DNA of 64,000 bases from Flavobacteriales bacterium (lineage in GTDB: Bacteria > Bacteroidota > Bacteroidia > Flavobacteriales_C > GCA-002722245). Positions within the stretch are counted from its first letter, which is position 1. Each line of letters starts with the position of its first letter. The notes under the pieces are model-generated. The model did no database searches. It was not told where the DNA came from and worked only from the letters and a program-made list of their open reading frames with translations. A program made the translations under genes and the position numbers. This document shows positions 27,101-35,657 of this stretch, piece after piece. The DNA lies in the NCBI GenBank assembly GCA_023251095.1, contig JAHEZL010000003.1, positions 1 to 64,000 of the forward strand, given 5' to 3'.

Positions 27101-27411
27101 TGAAGCACAGCGGACAATTCCCTATCGTGGGGGTAAACACCTTTTTATCCTCTAAAGGATCACCTACTGTTTTGCCTAAAGAGATCATCAGAGCGGATAT
27201 AAAAGAGAAAGAAAACCAGATCACGACGTTGAATAATCTTCATAAAAGTAAAAAAGTTGCGGCTGCAAAAGCTGTTAAAGCGGTGAAACAAGCCGTTATT
27301 AAAGGTGAAAATGTGTTTGAGGTGTTGATGGAAGCGGCTAAAGTATGCTCTCTCGGACAGCTTACGGAGGCTTTATTTGAAGTAGGTGGACAGTACCGAA
27401 GGAACATGTGA
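24148..27411 (+). CDS. icmF: Fused isobutyryl-CoA mutase (IcmF)
   Basis: This 1087-residue adenosylcobalamin enzyme is built in the IcmF order. An N-terminal B12-binding domain (about 8-150) has D20-G-H22 of the D-x-H base-off motif and [14 protein letters not shown] MeaB-like GTPase chaperone (about 175-420) has the P-loop [33 protein letters not shown] and NKFDKKGG. A mutase TIM barrel (about 540-1087) includes [48 protein letters not shown] and [15 protein letters not shown]. It interconverts isobutyryl-CoA and n-butyryl-CoA and related acyl-CoAs. Codons 663-672 ([10 protein letters not shown]) are encoded by a palindromic repeat inserted in frame in a variable loop. It is a single gene with a possible leaderless promoter. 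Confidence 0.96.
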   Translation: MSKNLSKNKIRIVTAASLFDGHDASINIFRRIIQASGVEVIHLGHDRSAQEIVNCAIQEDADAIAITSYQGGHMEFFKYMFDLLKENNSGHIKIFGGGGGTILPSEIKELEKYGIERIYHPDHGREMGLQGMIDDMISRIKPKARSFKTLPQMISLCENSPAEAKKELKKLKVKNIPVLGITGTGGAGKSTITDELLRRFLLQNPNKKIAVISVDPSKRKTGGALLGDRIRMNAVSNDRVYMRSLATRQANLSVSPFVKDALQVLKSADFDLILLETSGIGQSDTEITEYADVSLYVMTPEFGAPSQLEKIDMLDFADVIALNKFDKKGGLDALRDIKKQYQRNHSLWKQQPDEMPVIGTVASRFNDEGTNELYAALVELLNAKGAQFNTTVLAANQTEMTAVIPSGRVRYLSEISEIIRKYNAEVENQAELANQVYGFQKALEVLKNKDLQTKYEELKQQLSKENLQLLENWKKKKEAYKKEEFTYSVRGKEIKVPLYTQSLSQNKIPKVVLPRFEAWGDILRWSLQENVPGEFPYTAGLFPFKRSGEDPTRMFAGEGSPERTNKRFHYVSADMPAKRLSTAFDSVTLYGRDPDHRPDIYGKVGNSGVSVCCLDDIKKLYSGFDLCSPNTSVSMTINGPAPIVLAFFLNAAIDQQCEKYMAVETQNFASVQKVKSQKVKYNGALPKENDGLGLKLLGTTGDEVISKEVYNKIKAETLKQVRGTVQADILKEDQAQNTCIFSTDFALKMMGDVQEYFIQNKIQNYYSVSVSGYHIAEAGANPVTQLAFTLANGFTYVEYYLSRGMNINDFGGNLSFFFSNGLDPEYAVIGRVARRIWAKAMKLKYGANEKAQMLKYHIQTSGRSLHAQEIDFNDIRTTLQALYAIYDNCNSLHTNAYDEAITTPTEESVRRALAIQMIINKELGLAVNENPMQGSFIIEELTDLVEEAVMAEFDRITERGGVLGAMETMYQRSKIQEESMYYEGLKHSGQFPIVGVNTFLSSKGSPTVLPKEIIRADIKEKENQITTLNNLHKSKKVAAAKAVKAVKQAVIKGENVFEVLMEAAKVCSLGQLTEALFEVGGQYRRNM
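26134..26161. repeat. Palindromic repeat element inside icmF
   Basis: The 28-base sequence pairs GTAGAGACGCAAAA with TTTTGCGTCTGTAC at 13 of 14 positions (20-base perfect core at 26138-26157). It starts exactly on codon 663 and stays in frame. It resembles the GTAGAGACGC...GCGTCTCTAC repeats I recall from intergenic regions of Bacteroidota and cyanobacteria. Confidence 0.7.
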
Positions 27412-27445
27412 AGAAGAAAAAATATTACATTTTATTCATAAAGAG

Positions 27446-27476
27446 TTGTGTATAATAATCTTTCTTCCTAAATTCG
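27446..27476 (+). promoter_or_regulatory. Promoter of the rpmG-DUF4295 unit
   Basis: TTG at 27446-27448, a 20-base spacer and TAAATTCG at 27469-27476 (one base off TAnnTTTG) lie 22 bases before the rpmG ATG. The spacing and position fit the phylum's promoters. Confidence 0.5.
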
Positions 27477-27498
27477 CCGTCCGAAAAAAGTTTTAATC

Positions 27499-27681
27499 AT
27501 GGCAAAGAAAGGTAACAGGATACAAGTGATTTTAGAGTGCACCGAGCATAAAGCTACAGGTTTAAAAGGCACTTCAAGATATATCACAACAAAAAACAGG
27601 AAAAATACTCCTGATAGAATTGAATTGAAAAAATACAATCCTATCATGAAGAAATATACAGTTCATAAAGAAATTAAATAA
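27499..27681 (+). CDS. rpmG: 50S ribosomal protein L33
   Basis: The 60-residue basic protein has the L33 pattern [18 protein letters not shown] ... [25 protein letters not shown]. Only one cysteine (C14) remains, so it is not the zinc-ribbon CxxC form. It is followed after seven bases by a DUF4295 gene and then ftsY, the usual Bacteroidota order. The rpmB (L28) gene that often precedes it is not here; icmF lies upstream instead. Confidence 0.96.
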   Translation: MAKKGNRIQVILECTEHKATGLKGTSRYITTKNRKNTPDRIELKKYNPIMKKYTVHKEIK

Positions 27682-27688
27682 TTAAGTC

Positions 27689-27847
27689 ATGGCTAAGAAA
27701 ACGGTAGCAAGCTTTAAAGATAAATCAGTAAGCAAATCTTTAACTAAGGTTATAAGAGCTATAAAATCTCCTAAAACAGGTGCATATTCTTTCAGAGAAG
27801 AGATGGTGCCTAATGAAAAGGTAAATGATTTTTTAGCAGGAAAGTAA
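27689..27847 (+). CDS. DUF4295 small basic protein
   Basis: This 52-residue ORF starts MAKKTVASFKDKSVSKSL and ends VNDFLAGK. It matches the short lysine-rich DUF4295 proteins that in Bacteroidota regularly sit between rpmG and ftsY, and the position here is the same. Its small size, basic nature and constant linkage with L33 suggest a ribosome-associated factor specific to the phylum, but no function has been shown as far as I know. The gene is followed by a hairpin terminator. Confidence 0.88.
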   Translation: MAKKTVASFKDKSVSKSLTKVIRAIKSPKTGAYSFREEMVPNEKVNDFLAGK

Positions 27848-27867
27848 TTTCCGTGCAAGGTATTTAT

Positions 27868-27899
27868 AAAAGCTTCTGTCGAGGGACGGGAGCTTTTTT
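27868..27899 (+). terminator. Rho-independent terminator after DUF4295
   Basis: AAAAGCTTC (27868-27876) pairs with GGAGCTTTT (27889-27897) with one G-T wobble, followed by a T-run ending at 27899. It separates rpmG-DUF4295 from ftsY. Confidence 0.75.
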
Positions 27900-27939
27900 C
27901 ATTTTTAGCTCAGAGCAGAAATAAGTTAAATCGGGCACA

Positions 27940-28890
27940 ATGGGTTTATTCGATTTTTTTTCAAAAGAAAAAAAGCAAAAGTTAGAAGAAGGCTTATCTA
28001 AAACCAAGGAAAGCGTTTTTTCCAAGCTTGCGCGTGCTGTGGTTGGTAAATCAACGGTGGATGCGGAGGTGCTGGATAACCTGGAGGAAGTGCTCATCAC
28101 TTCTGATGTGGGTGTTGAAACCACATTAAAAATCATCAAAAGAATAGAAGAAAAAGTAGCGAAGAATAAATACATGGGCACGAGTGAGCTCAATGGCATG
28201 TTACGCGAGGAAATAGTGTCATTGCTGGAGCAGAACAACTCGGTGGATGGCGGTGAATTTGATGTGCCCTTAGCTGTAAAACCCTATGTGATCATGGTTG
28301 TTGGAGTGAATGGAGTAGGGAAAACAACATCTATCGGAAAACTGGCTTATCAATACAAAAAAGCAGGTAAAAAAGTAATGCTCGGTGCAGCCGATACCTT
28401 TAGAGCTGCGGCGGTAGATCAGTTAAAAATCTGGTCGAAAAGGGCCGATGTGCCTATTGTTGAACAAGGAATGAATGCCGATCCTGCAGCGGTGGCTTAC
28501 GATACCTTACAATCGGCAAAAGCAAAAGACATAGATGTGGTGATTATTGATACAGCCGGACGATTGCACAATAAAATTAATTTGATGAATGAGCTCACCA
28601 AAATTAAAAAGGTGATGGAAAAGGTTGTTCCGGGTGCACCGCATGAAGTGCTTTTGGTGCTCGACGGTTCTACCGGACAAAATGCGATTGAGCAGGCCAA
28701 ACAATTTACTCTGGCAACCGAAGTAACAGCTTTGGCTTTAACAAAATTAGACGGAACCGCTAAAGGCGGAGTGGTGATTGGTATTTCCGATCAGTTTAAA
28801 ATCCCCGTAAAATATATTGGTATTGGTGAAGGCATGGAAGATCTTCAGGTTTTCCGCCGCAAAGAATTTGTAGATTCTCTTTTTGGATAA
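27940..28890 (+). CDS. ftsY: Signal recognition particle receptor FtsY
   Basis: The 316-residue SRP-type GTPase has the N domain (about 1-100) and G domain with P-loop GVNGVGKTTSIGKLA, ADTFRAAAVDQL, DTAGRLHNKINLM, TKLDGTAKGG and the closing GIGEGMEDLQVF. It docks the Ffh-ribosome complex at the membrane for co-translational insertion. The long acidic A domain of the E. coli protein is missing, as in other Bacteroidota. It overlaps nothing but runs straight into rimO three bases later. Confidence 0.97.
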   Translation: MGLFDFFSKEKKQKLEEGLSKTKESVFSKLARAVVGKSTVDAEVLDNLEEVLITSDVGVETTLKIIKRIEEKVAKNKYMGTSELNGMLREEIVSLLEQNNSVDGGEFDVPLAVKPYVIMVVGVNGVGKTTSIGKLAYQYKKAGKKVMLGAADTFRAAAVDQLKIWSKRADVPIVEQGMNADPAAVAYDTLQSAKAKDIDVVIIDTAGRLHNKINLMNELTKIKKVMEKVVPGAPHEVLLVLDGSTGQNAIEQAKQFTLATEVTALALTKLDGTAKGGVVIGISDQFKIPVKYIGIGEGMEDLQVFRRKEFVDSLFG

Positions 28891-28893
28891 GAT

Positions 28894-30207
28894 ATGAAAA
28901 CTAAAACACTCAAAAAAAATAAGGTCAACGTCATCACGCTCGGATGTTCTAAAAACATTTACGACTCTGAGATTTTGATGGGTCAGCTGCGCGCCAACAA
29001 TATTGAAGTTGAGCACGAATCCACTAAAAAGGATGCGGGGATCTTGATCATCAATACCTGCGGTTTCATTGAAAATGCGAAAGAAGAATCGATCAATACC
29101 ATACTTTCTGCTGTAGAAGCCAAAGAAAAAGGTTTGATCGACAAAGTGTATGTTACCGGTTGTTTATCTGAACGCTACAAACCCGATCTGGAAAAAGAAA
29201 TCCCGAATGTGGATGAATACTTCGGAACGCGTGATTTACCAAGATTATTGAAAGCTTTAAAAGCCGATTACAAACACGAGCTGGTAGGAGAAAGAGTTTT
29301 AACAACACCGAATCATTTTGCTTATCTGAAAATTTCCGAAGGCTGCGATCGTCCCTGTTCTTTCTGCGCTATTCCTTTGATGCGTGGAAAACATTTATCG
29401 ACACCGATTGAAGATTTGGTAACACAGACAAAAGCACTTGCTGCAAAAGGCGTAAAGGAGTTGATGTTGATCGCCCAGGATCTGACTTACTACGGATTAG
29501 ATATTTACGGCAAAAGAAATTTATCAGAATTATTGAGAGCCATTTCCGATGTGGAAGGCATCGAATGGATTCGTTTGCATTACGCATTCCCACACGGTTT
29601 TCCGATGGATGTGCTGGATGTGGTGAACGAAAGAAAAAACATTTGCAATTATTTAGATATGCCTTTGCAGCACATTTCAAATCCGGTTTTGAAATCGATG
29701 CGCCGCGGTACCACCAAAGAAAAAACCAATCGTGTATTGGAAGAAATTCGTACAAAAGTTCCGGGGATATCTTTGAGAACTACTTTAATCGTAGGTTATC
29801 CGGGAGAAACAGAAGAGCAATTTCAGGAAATGAAAGAGTGGGTGGCCGAACAAAAGTTTGATCGTTTGGGTGCGTTCACATACTCGCACGAAGAAAATAC
29901 GCATGCATTTAAATTAGAAGATGATGTTCCGCAAGAGGTGAAACAACGCCGTGCAGAGGAAATCATGGAAGTGCAAGCCAATATTTCTTACGAGAAAAAT
30001 CAGGCTAAAATCGGACAAACATTAAAAGTTCTTTTCGATAGAGCGGAAGGTGGAAATTTCATTGGTCGTACCGAATTTGATTCTCCTGAAGTGGACAATG
30101 AAGTACTTGTTCCCACCAAAGGAAATTATGTGCGCATCGGTGATTATGCCAACGTTAAAATTGAAAGTGCCGATTTCTTTGACCTTACAGGAAAAATTGT
30201 TGATTAA
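28894..30207 (+). CDS. rimO: Ribosomal protein S12 methylthiotransferase RimO
   Basis: The 437-residue radical-SAM enzyme has an N-terminal UPF0004 domain with cysteines in TLGCSKN, INTCGF and VTGCLSE (second Fe-S cluster), the radical-SAM motif C-x3-C-x2-C (SEGCDRPCSFCAIP) and a C-terminal TRAM domain. The LGCSKN..DSE start and the downstream TYYGLDIYGKRNL segment favour RimO over the tRNA enzyme MiaB. It adds a methylthio group to an aspartate of S12. It is in one + strand unit with ftsY and bshC. Confidence 0.95.
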   Translation: MKTKTLKKNKVNVITLGCSKNIYDSEILMGQLRANNIEVEHESTKKDAGILIINTCGFIENAKEESINTILSAVEAKEKGLIDKVYVTGCLSERYKPDLEKEIPNVDEYFGTRDLPRLLKALKADYKHELVGERVLTTPNHFAYLKISEGCDRPCSFCAIPLMRGKHLSTPIEDLVTQTKALAAKGVKELMLIAQDLTYYGLDIYGKRNLSELLRAISDVEGIEWIRLHYAFPHGFPMDVLDVVNERKNICNYLDMPLQHISNPVLKSMRRGTTKEKTNRVLEEIRTKVPGISLRTTLIVGYPGETEEQFQEMKEWVAEQKFDRLGAFTYSHEENTHAFKLEDDVPQEVKQRRAEEIMEVQANISYEKNQAKIGQTLKVLFDRAEGGNFIGRTEFDSPEVDNEVLVPTKGNYVRIGDYANVKIESADFFDLTGKIVD

Positions 30208-30208
30208 G

Positions 30209-31672
30209 GTGTTTAAATTTTCTCAAATACCATTCCCCCAAACCAATTTGGTTCCGCCAATCGTTCATGATTTACTGAAAGAGGAAGATCTGAATTTCAA
30301 TAAAACTACCGATAGAAAATTACTGGTTTCCACGCTCCAGGAGCAATACAAAGGTCTTCAAACAGAAAAATTTGTAGAAGAGAATATTTCTTCCTTACTC
30401 AACGAAAATACTTTCACCGTAACCACAGGCCATCAATTGTGTTTGTTTGGCGGACCGGCGTATTTCATTTACAAAATTATTTCCACCATAAAAACCGCGA
30501 AGATTTATTCGGCAAAATATCCCGGTAAAAAGTTTGTTCCTGTTTTTTGGCTGGCTTCCGAAGATCATGATTTTGAAGAGGTGAATCATTTGTATTTATT
30601 CAATAAAAAAATTGAATGGAATAAAGAAGCGAAAGGTGCTGTTGGAAGATTGAACACAGAAGGACTGGAAGAAGTGTTGCAGCAAATAAAAGCATTGGTT
30701 GGGGACAATGATATTTTTGAAGAAGCGATCAAAGAAAAAAACTTGTCGGAATTTACGCGTTGCTGGCTGAATAAGGTTTTTGGGAAATACGGTTTAGTGA
30801 TCATCGATGCTGATGATAAAGAACTGAAAAGAAGTTTTTCTTCTGTCATTGAAAAAGAATTCAAAGAAAAAGTTGGCAAAAGAGAAGTAGAAAAAACGAA
30901 TCTTGAATTAGAGAAAAAATATAAAATTCAGGTCAATCCACGAGAGATTAATTTCTTTTTCCTCGACCATGAAATCCGCGAAAGATTTTTAGAAAATGAC
31001 GACAGAAACTGGCCACAACTATTGAAAGAAGCGCCGGAGAAATTTAGTCCGAATGTGATTTACAGGCCATTATATCAAGAGTTTGTTTTGCCTAATGTTG
31101 CTTACATCGGCGGGCCGAATGAACTGGCTTATTGGTTTCAGTTGAAGGGTGTTTTTGCAGCGCAAAATATTCCTTATCCGCAATTGATTTTGCGGGATTC
31201 TTTTTTGTTCATCTCTGCTAATCAACGCAAAACAATGCAAGCTTTGGGATTAAATCCAACAGCTTTATTTCAAGCGGCTGAGCAATTGAAAAACCAATAT
31301 CTGCAAAGTAAAACAGAGTTTAATAATGCTGCTTATCAAAAGCAAATAGAAGCTGTTTATACTCAATTGAAAGCTGAAGTTGTAAAGGTAGATGGATCTC
31401 TGGAGGGTACGGTAGAAGCGGAAAAGGTTAAAGCGCTCAATGCTTTGGAAGGGTTAATTTCCCGCATTAAAAAAGCTGAAAAATCGCGTCACGAAATAGA
31501 TTTAAATAAAATAGAGAAATTAAAAAATCAGATTTTTCCTGGTGGTATTTTTCAGGAAAGAAGAGTGAATTTCCTCGAGTTCTACGCCAAATACAGTCAA
31601 AACTATTTTGATGTTTTGCTGGAAAACGCCAATCCACAAAACTCATGTTTAAAAGTTTTGGAGGAAGAGTGA
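30209..31672 (+). CDS. bshC: BshC-like putative cysteine ligase (bacillithiol synthesis)
   Basis: The protein matches BshC: TGHQLCLFGGPAYFIYKIISTI, VPVFWLASEDHDFEEVNHLYLF, YRPLYQEFVLPNVAYIGGPNELAYWFQLKGVF and a C-terminal coiled coil. BshC is thought to join cysteine to glucosamine-malate in bacillithiol synthesis. There is no ATG near the start. GTG 30209 lies one base after the rimO stop; TTG 30200 overlapping rimO is an alternative. With GTG the product has 487 residues, somewhat short at the N terminus for the family. The frame is open further upstream inside rimO, so the start is uncertain. Confidence 0.88.
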   Translation: MFKFSQIPFPQTNLVPPIVHDLLKEEDLNFNKTTDRKLLVSTLQEQYKGLQTEKFVEENISSLLNENTFTVTTGHQLCLFGGPAYFIYKIISTIKTAKIYSAKYPGKKFVPVFWLASEDHDFEEVNHLYLFNKKIEWNKEAKGAVGRLNTEGLEEVLQQIKALVGDNDIFEEAIKEKNLSEFTRCWLNKVFGKYGLVIIDADDKELKRSFSSVIEKEFKEKVGKREVEKTNLELEKKYKIQVNPREINFFFLDHEIRERFLENDDRNWPQLLKEAPEKFSPNVIYRPLYQEFVLPNVAYIGGPNELAYWFQLKGVFAAQNIPYPQLILRDSFLFISANQRKTMQALGLNPTALFQAAEQLKNQYLQSKTEFNNAAYQKQIEAVYTQLKAEVVKVDGSLEGTVEAEKVKALNALEGLISRIKKAEKSRHEIDLNKIEKLKNQIFPGGIFQERRVNFLEFYAKYSQNYFDVLLENANPQNSCLKVLEEE

Positions 31673-31732
31673 TAGAAGTGATTTTAATTTTATCATTTTC
31701 GCAATCGTAAGTACATTTACAAAAACCATTTT

Positions 31733-32638
31733 ATGATAAAACAATTTATTCCCTTCGCCTTAGCCATTGCTTTTTTTTCCTGTTCGGGACAACAAGGTGA
31801 TAAAACCGACGATAACGCAAGTGCTGTTGCAAAGCCCTTAACCGACACCATTCCTTTGGTAACAGCTACCGATAAGGTTTCTTATGTGTTGGGTGCCAAC
31901 GCTGGGATTGGTTTGCGAAGAGAAGAATTTAAAGAGGTGGATGTGAATGAGTTTTTAAAAGCCGTAAGTGCAGCTGTTAAAAATGAAACGCCAAAAATGA
32001 CTAAAGAAGCTGCGCATACCATGGTGAATGAATTCATGCAAAATAAAGTGGCTTTCAATACTACTGCTAAAAAAACCGATTTGAGTTATGCGTACGGTTT
32101 AACTTTAGGGGCGGGTTATGTGCAGTTTGGTGACATGAGCAATCTCGATATGGAGAAATACAAAAAAGGAATGCAACACGGTTTGTTTGAAGATGAATTG
32201 CAGTTGGATTTCCGACAAGCCAATAACTTCTTGAACAATTATAAAATTGAAAAAGGAAAAGATATAGGGAATGCTTTCTTAGAGAAAAATAAAACACAAC
32301 CCGGCGTTGTCGCTCTTCCAAGCGGTTTACAATATAAAGTATTGGAGCAGGGCAGAGGACCGAAACCAAAAGCTACCGATAAGGTGAAAGTGCATTACAG
32401 AGGAACTTTGCTGGACGGAAAAGAATTTGATTCGTCTTATAAAAGAAATGAACCGGCTGTTTTTGGATTGAATCAAGTAATTAAAGGTTGGACGGAAGGA
32501 TTGCAGTACATGGCTGTAGGCTCAAAATTTCAGTTTTTTATCCCTTACTATCTGGCCTATGGAGAACAATCTCAAAATGGAATTCCTCCTTATTCAACCT
32601 TGATTTTTGAAGTTGAACTTTTAGACATCAACAAATAA
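31733..32638 (+). CDS. FKBP-type peptidyl-prolyl isomerase lipoprotein
   Basis: The 301-residue protein has a lipoprotein signal (cysteine 17 in AIAFFSCSG). Two similar helical N-terminal units follow (TDKVSYVLGANAGIGLRREEF... and KTDLSYAYGLTLGAGYVQFGD...), resembling a tandem FKBP_N dimerisation domain, and then a complete FKBP domain (VKVHYRGTLLDGKEFDSSYKR ... VIKGWTEGLQYMAVGSKFQFFIP ... STLIFEVELLDI). It should speed proline isomerisation of exported proteins, anchored in the outer or inner membrane. The next gene starts directly after its stop codon. Confidence 0.93.
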   Translation: MIKQFIPFALAIAFFSCSGQQGDKTDDNASAVAKPLTDTIPLVTATDKVSYVLGANAGIGLRREEFKEVDVNEFLKAVSAAVKNETPKMTKEAAHTMVNEFMQNKVAFNTTAKKTDLSYAYGLTLGAGYVQFGDMSNLDMEKYKKGMQHGLFEDELQLDFRQANNFLNNYKIEKGKDIGNAFLEKNKTQPGVVALPSGLQYKVLEQGRGPKPKATDKVKVHYRGTLLDGKEFDSSYKRNEPAVFGLNQVIKGWTEGLQYMAVGSKFQFFIPYYLAYGEQSQNGIPPYSTLIFEVELLDINK

Positions 32639-33112
32639 ATGGAAGGCAAGTTGAATATCGCTGAAGACTTTGAATACATTAGAAATCAGGTCAATTATTT
32701 GGATAATTTTTCTAAAAAAGTGGATGAGGAATGTAAGCACTATTTCGGATTTAAAAATTATTGGTCGGGGATTCCTCTGGACGCGCCCATTTATCCGCAC
32801 ATTGATAAGTGGATGGTGAATTACCAAAAGCTCATCAATCATGTTCATGCACAGTCTTATGAGCCTGAAATAATGGAATTGGTGAATGCCCTCAATGAAA
32901 TTTATTTTGCCAAACCTTCTCTCACTTCAGAAGATGTGAAAGAGTTCTCCATGGCTAAAAAGATTTTGTATTTCAGCATATTTCCATATCGCTTGTACTA
33001 CAATTCAGGAAAGGTGAAAGAAGTAAAAACAAAACTGAAGCATTTTTCTCAGGCGATGGAAATTGCTAAGAAATTGGTCATTCGATTAGAGCAGCATTAT
33101 TTTTATTCTTAA
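32639..33112 (+). CDS. Conserved-looking hypothetical protein
   Basis: I do not recognise this 157-residue protein. It has no signal peptide or membrane segment, is helical in character and has aromatic-rich stretches (CKHYFGFKNYWSGIP; ILYFSIFPYRLYYNSGKVKEV). Its ATG immediately follows the TAA of the FKBP gene, so it is co-transcribed and probably translationally coupled. The phosphoesterase gene follows after 22 bases. It looks like a cytoplasmic helical bundle; no function is proposed. Confidence 0.75.
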   Translation: MEGKLNIAEDFEYIRNQVNYLDNFSKKVDEECKHYFGFKNYWSGIPLDAPIYPHIDKWMVNYQKLINHVHAQSYEPEIMELVNALNEIYFAKPSLTSEDVKEFSMAKKILYFSIFPYRLYYNSGKVKEVKTKLKHFSQAMEIAKKLVIRLEQHYFYS

Positions 33113-33134
33113 ATTCCCGTTTTGAAAATTCAAA

Positions 33135-33758
33135 ATGAGGATCGTTTTCATCTCGGATACACATAATCAGCACAGAAAGATTGCATTGCCCGAGGGCGAT
33201 ATTATTATTCATGCGGGAGATGTTTCTGGAGGGGGTACTCAAAAAGAGATAGTCGATTTTTTACAATGGTTTTCTTCTTTGCCCTATAAACACAAGGTTT
33301 TTATTGCGGGCAATCACGATTTTTTTATTCAACAAAATCCTAAAGAATTTCGTTCCATGCTTCCTTCCAATGTCGTCTATCTGGAAGATGAATCCATTGA
33401 AATCGAAGGAGTGAAAATATATGGAAGTCCGTGGACTCCTGAGTTCATGAACTGGGCTTTTATGAAGTCGCCCGGTGCTGAAATGAAACAGCAATGGGAT
33501 TTGATACCGGATGGAGTAGATATATTGCTCACTCACGGACCGGCTTTCGGTATTCTGGATAAAATATTTTCAGGATTATCGGTTGGCTGTGAAGGATTGT
33601 CTAAAGCTATAAAAAGAGTAAAACCGAAATATTTTCTTTTCGGGCACATTCATGAGGCTTACGGATCTCATACAGATGGAGAAGTAAGCTACATCAACGG
33701 ATCTATTCTGAATGAAAAATATGTGCTGTGTAATAAACCATTAATTATTGATTTGTGA
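33135..33758 (+). CDS. Calcineurin-like metallophosphoesterase
   Basis: This 207-residue two-metal phosphoesterase shows all the family blocks: D-x-H (ISDTHNQH), G-D (IHAGDVS), G-N-H-D (IAGNHDFF), the H of LLTHGP and G-H-x-H (FGHIHEAYG). It should hydrolyse phosphomono- or diesters; the substrate is unknown. It belongs to the small single-domain class. The following glycosyltransferase starts four bases after its stop. Confidence 0.92.
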   Translation: MRIVFISDTHNQHRKIALPEGDIIIHAGDVSGGGTQKEIVDFLQWFSSLPYKHKVFIAGNHDFFIQQNPKEFRSMLPSNVVYLEDESIEIEGVKIYGSPWTPEFMNWAFMKSPGAEMKQQWDLIPDGVDILLTHGPAFGILDKIFSGLSVGCEGLSKAIKRVKPKYFLFGHIHEAYGSHTDGEVSYINGSILNEKYVLCNKPLIIDL

Positions 33759-33762
33759 AGAT

Positions 33763-34707
33763 ATGAGTGAGTTGGCACCCATAATTTTATTTGTTTACAA
33801 CAGGAGTGAACACACTCAGAAAACTTTGAATTATTTGTCGAAGAATCAACTTGCGGAAAAATCAAAGTTGTATATCTATTGCGACGGTCCGAAAGAAAAT
33901 TGTTCGTCCGAAGAGCTGGAAGAGATCAAAAAAGTTCGTGAAATAATAAAAACCAGGCAGTGGTGCGGGGAAGTTAATATTATTGAGCACGATATCAATA
34001 AAGGATTGGCCAATTCAATTATTACAGGCGTAGGAGAAATCATTAATAAGCATGGAAAAATCATTGTGTTGGAAGATGATATTCTTACCTCCACCAATTT
34101 TTTGAAGTTCATGAACAACGCTTTGAATATGTATGAAAAAGAAGAAAAAGCGTTAAGTATCGGAGCCTGTAATTTTTTTGCTAATGATGAGTCTGTCCCC
34201 GATTGTTTTTTTGTGCCGATACCCGATTGTTGGGGTTGGGCAACATGGAAGGACAGATGGGCCTTGTTTGAACCCGATGGCAAAAAACTATTGAAGCAGT
34301 TGAAAGAGAAAAATTTAATGGACAAGTTTAATTTGTTTGGCGCCTATGATTTTGAAAGCATGCTGATTGATCAAACGCAGGAAAAAAATAATTCATGGGC
34401 CATACGCTGGCAGGCTGTTGCCTACATTCATGATAAATTGAGCTTGTATCCCCGAATTCCCACTTCTCATAATTTTGGTTTTGATCAATCGGGTACACAC
34501 ACTTATACCTTCAATAAAGTATATAGCACTTTGCATTTTTTTTACAATCCACCTTCTGAAGTGATTAAAGTAGAAGTGGAAGAAGATGACGAAACCACTA
34601 AAAAAATGATTGAAGCAAATGGCATTGTTTTCAATTCATACCAGGGTGGGGGCCGCAGAAATCTTTTTATCCGATTGATCAGAAAAGTATTGTCTCCCTT
34701 CAGATAA
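33763..34707 (+). CDS. GT-A fold glycosyltransferase (family 2-like)
   Basis: The 314-residue protein begins ELAPIILFVYNRSEHTQKTLNYL, a GT-A Rossmann-type start, with a nucleotide-sugar D-x-D-like motif at VLEDDILTS and a conserved PDCWGWATWKDRW segment seen in a Bacteroidota subfamily of these enzymes. It ends in a basic tail (IRLIRKVLSPF). It probably adds a sugar to a surface glycan. ATG 33763 follows the phosphoesterase stop; an upstream in-frame TTG overlaps that gene. Confidence 0.82.
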   Translation: MSELAPIILFVYNRSEHTQKTLNYLSKNQLAEKSKLYIYCDGPKENCSSEELEEIKKVREIIKTRQWCGEVNIIEHDINKGLANSIITGVGEIINKHGKIIVLEDDILTSTNFLKFMNNALNMYEKEEKALSIGACNFFANDESVPDCFFVPIPDCWGWATWKDRWALFEPDGKKLLKQLKEKNLMDKFNLFGAYDFESMLIDQTQEKNNSWAIRWQAVAYIHDKLSLYPRIPTSHNFGFDQSGTHTYTFNKVYSTLHFFYNPPSEVIKVEVEEDDETTKKMIEANGIVFNSYQGGGRRNLFIRLIRKVLSPFR

Positions 34708-34739
34708 AATGTATTGAATTAAGAAAATCGTTCCTGATT

Positions 34740-34772
34740 TTTGAAATATAAGCATCGATATGCTTACCTTTG
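34740..34772 (+). promoter_or_regulatory. Promoter of tRNA-Leu
   Basis: TTTG (34740-34743) and an exact TACCTTTG -7 box (34765-34772) are spaced 21 bases apart, 11 bases before the tRNA. The spacer contains an inverted repeat AAGCAT-CGAT-ATGCTT (34750-34765). Confidence 0.6.
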
Positions 34773-34783
34773 GTTTTCCTCTT

Positions 34784-34867
34784 GCCCTGGTGGCGAAATT
34801 GGTAGACGTACCACCTTGAGGTGGTGGCGCTCGTAAGGGCATAAGAGTTCGAGTCTCTTCCAGGGCA
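34784..34867 (+). tRNA. tRNA-Leu, anticodon GAG
   Basis: This 84-base type II tRNA has acceptor arms GCCCTGG/CCAGGGC, an anticodon stem CCACC/GGTGG with loop TTGAGGT (GAG at 34818-34820), a short variable stem (GCGC...) and T-arm AGAGTTCGAGTCTCT. The discriminator base is A. The 3' CCA is not encoded. Confidence 0.96.
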
Positions 34868-34869
34868 CT

Positions 34870-34909
34870 AAATGAAAAAAGTCTTGAGCAATCAAGACTT
34901 TTTTCATTT
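34870..34909. terminator. Bidirectional terminator between tRNA-Leu and rpe
   Basis: A perfect 18-bp stem (34870-34887 with 34892-34909) with a GCAA loop has A- and T-runs on either side, so it can stop the tRNA transcript on + and rpe on -. Confidence 0.9.
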
Positions 34910-34925
34910 TAAGTAAGTTCTTCGC

Positions 34926-35576
34926 TTAGACTTTTTTCAACTCAGTAATCGTTTGTGCTGGATCCTTTGTCGCAAAAACAGCATTTCCCGCCACCAAAAC
35001 ATCAGCACCTGCTTCCACCAGTTGTTTGTAGTTATTGAGTCCAACACCGCCATCAATTTCAATAAGGGCTGAGCTTCCTGATTGTTGAATCAGTTGTTTG
35101 AGTTTTTTTACTTTATCGTAAGTGGCTTCAATAAATTTTTGTCCGCCAAAGCCGGGGTTTACCGACATTACCAATACCACATCAATATCTTTGATGATGC
35201 TTTCCAAAACATTTACACTGGTGTGTGGATTAATGGCCACACCCGCTTTCATTCCTTCGGCTTTGATTGCTTGAATGCTTCTGTGTAAATGCGGACAAGC
35301 TTCGTAGTGAACGGTTAAAACATCAGCTCCTGCTTTTTTGAAAGCAGAGATATATCTATCGGGATTGATGATCATTAAATGAACATCTAGCGTTTTTTTT
35401 GCGTGTTTTTTGATGGCTTCAATCACAGGAATGCCAAAAGAAATATTGGGTACAAATTCACCATCCATCACATCCAGGTGAAACCAATCGCCTGCGCTGT
35501 TGTTCACCATTTCGATGTCTTTTTGGAGATTAGCGAAATCCGCTGCAAGTATGGAAGGAGCAATTAAATGAGCCAT
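34926..35576 (-). CDS. rpe: Ribulose-phosphate 3-epimerase
   Basis: The 216-residue TIM-barrel enzyme has the family signatures: SILAADFANLQKDI, HLDVMDGEFVPNISFG (metal-binding H and D), HLMIINPDRYI, MSVNPGFGGQKFI and EIDGGVGLNN. It interconverts ribulose-5-phosphate and xylulose-5-phosphate in the pentose phosphate pathway. It stands alone between the rpoD terminator and the bidirectional hairpin at 34870-34909. Confidence 0.97.
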   Translation of the reverse strand: MAHLIAPSILAADFANLQKDIEMVNNSAGDWFHLDVMDGEFVPNISFGIPVIEAIKKHAKKTLDVHLMIINPDRYISAFKKAGADVLTVHYEACPHLHRSIQAIKAEGMKAGVAINPHTSVNVLESIIKDIDVVLVMSVNPGFGGQKFIEATYDKVKKLKQLIQQSGSSALIEIDGGVGLNNYKQLVEAGADVLVAGNAVFATKDPAQTITELKKV

Positions 35577-35598
35577 GTTTTGTTTTTTTCAAAGGTAT

Positions 35599-35632
35599 AA
35601 AAAAAAGAGCCGCGGTTTTGGGTCGCGACTCT
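35599..35632 (-). terminator. Terminator after rpoD
   Basis: Arms AGAGCCGCG (35606-35614) and CGCGACTCT (35624-35632) pair with a single mismatch. Read on the minus strand they are followed by a run of eight T. Confidence 0.75.
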
Positions 35633-35657
35633 AATTTTAGAAAAGTAGGGGATTTAT

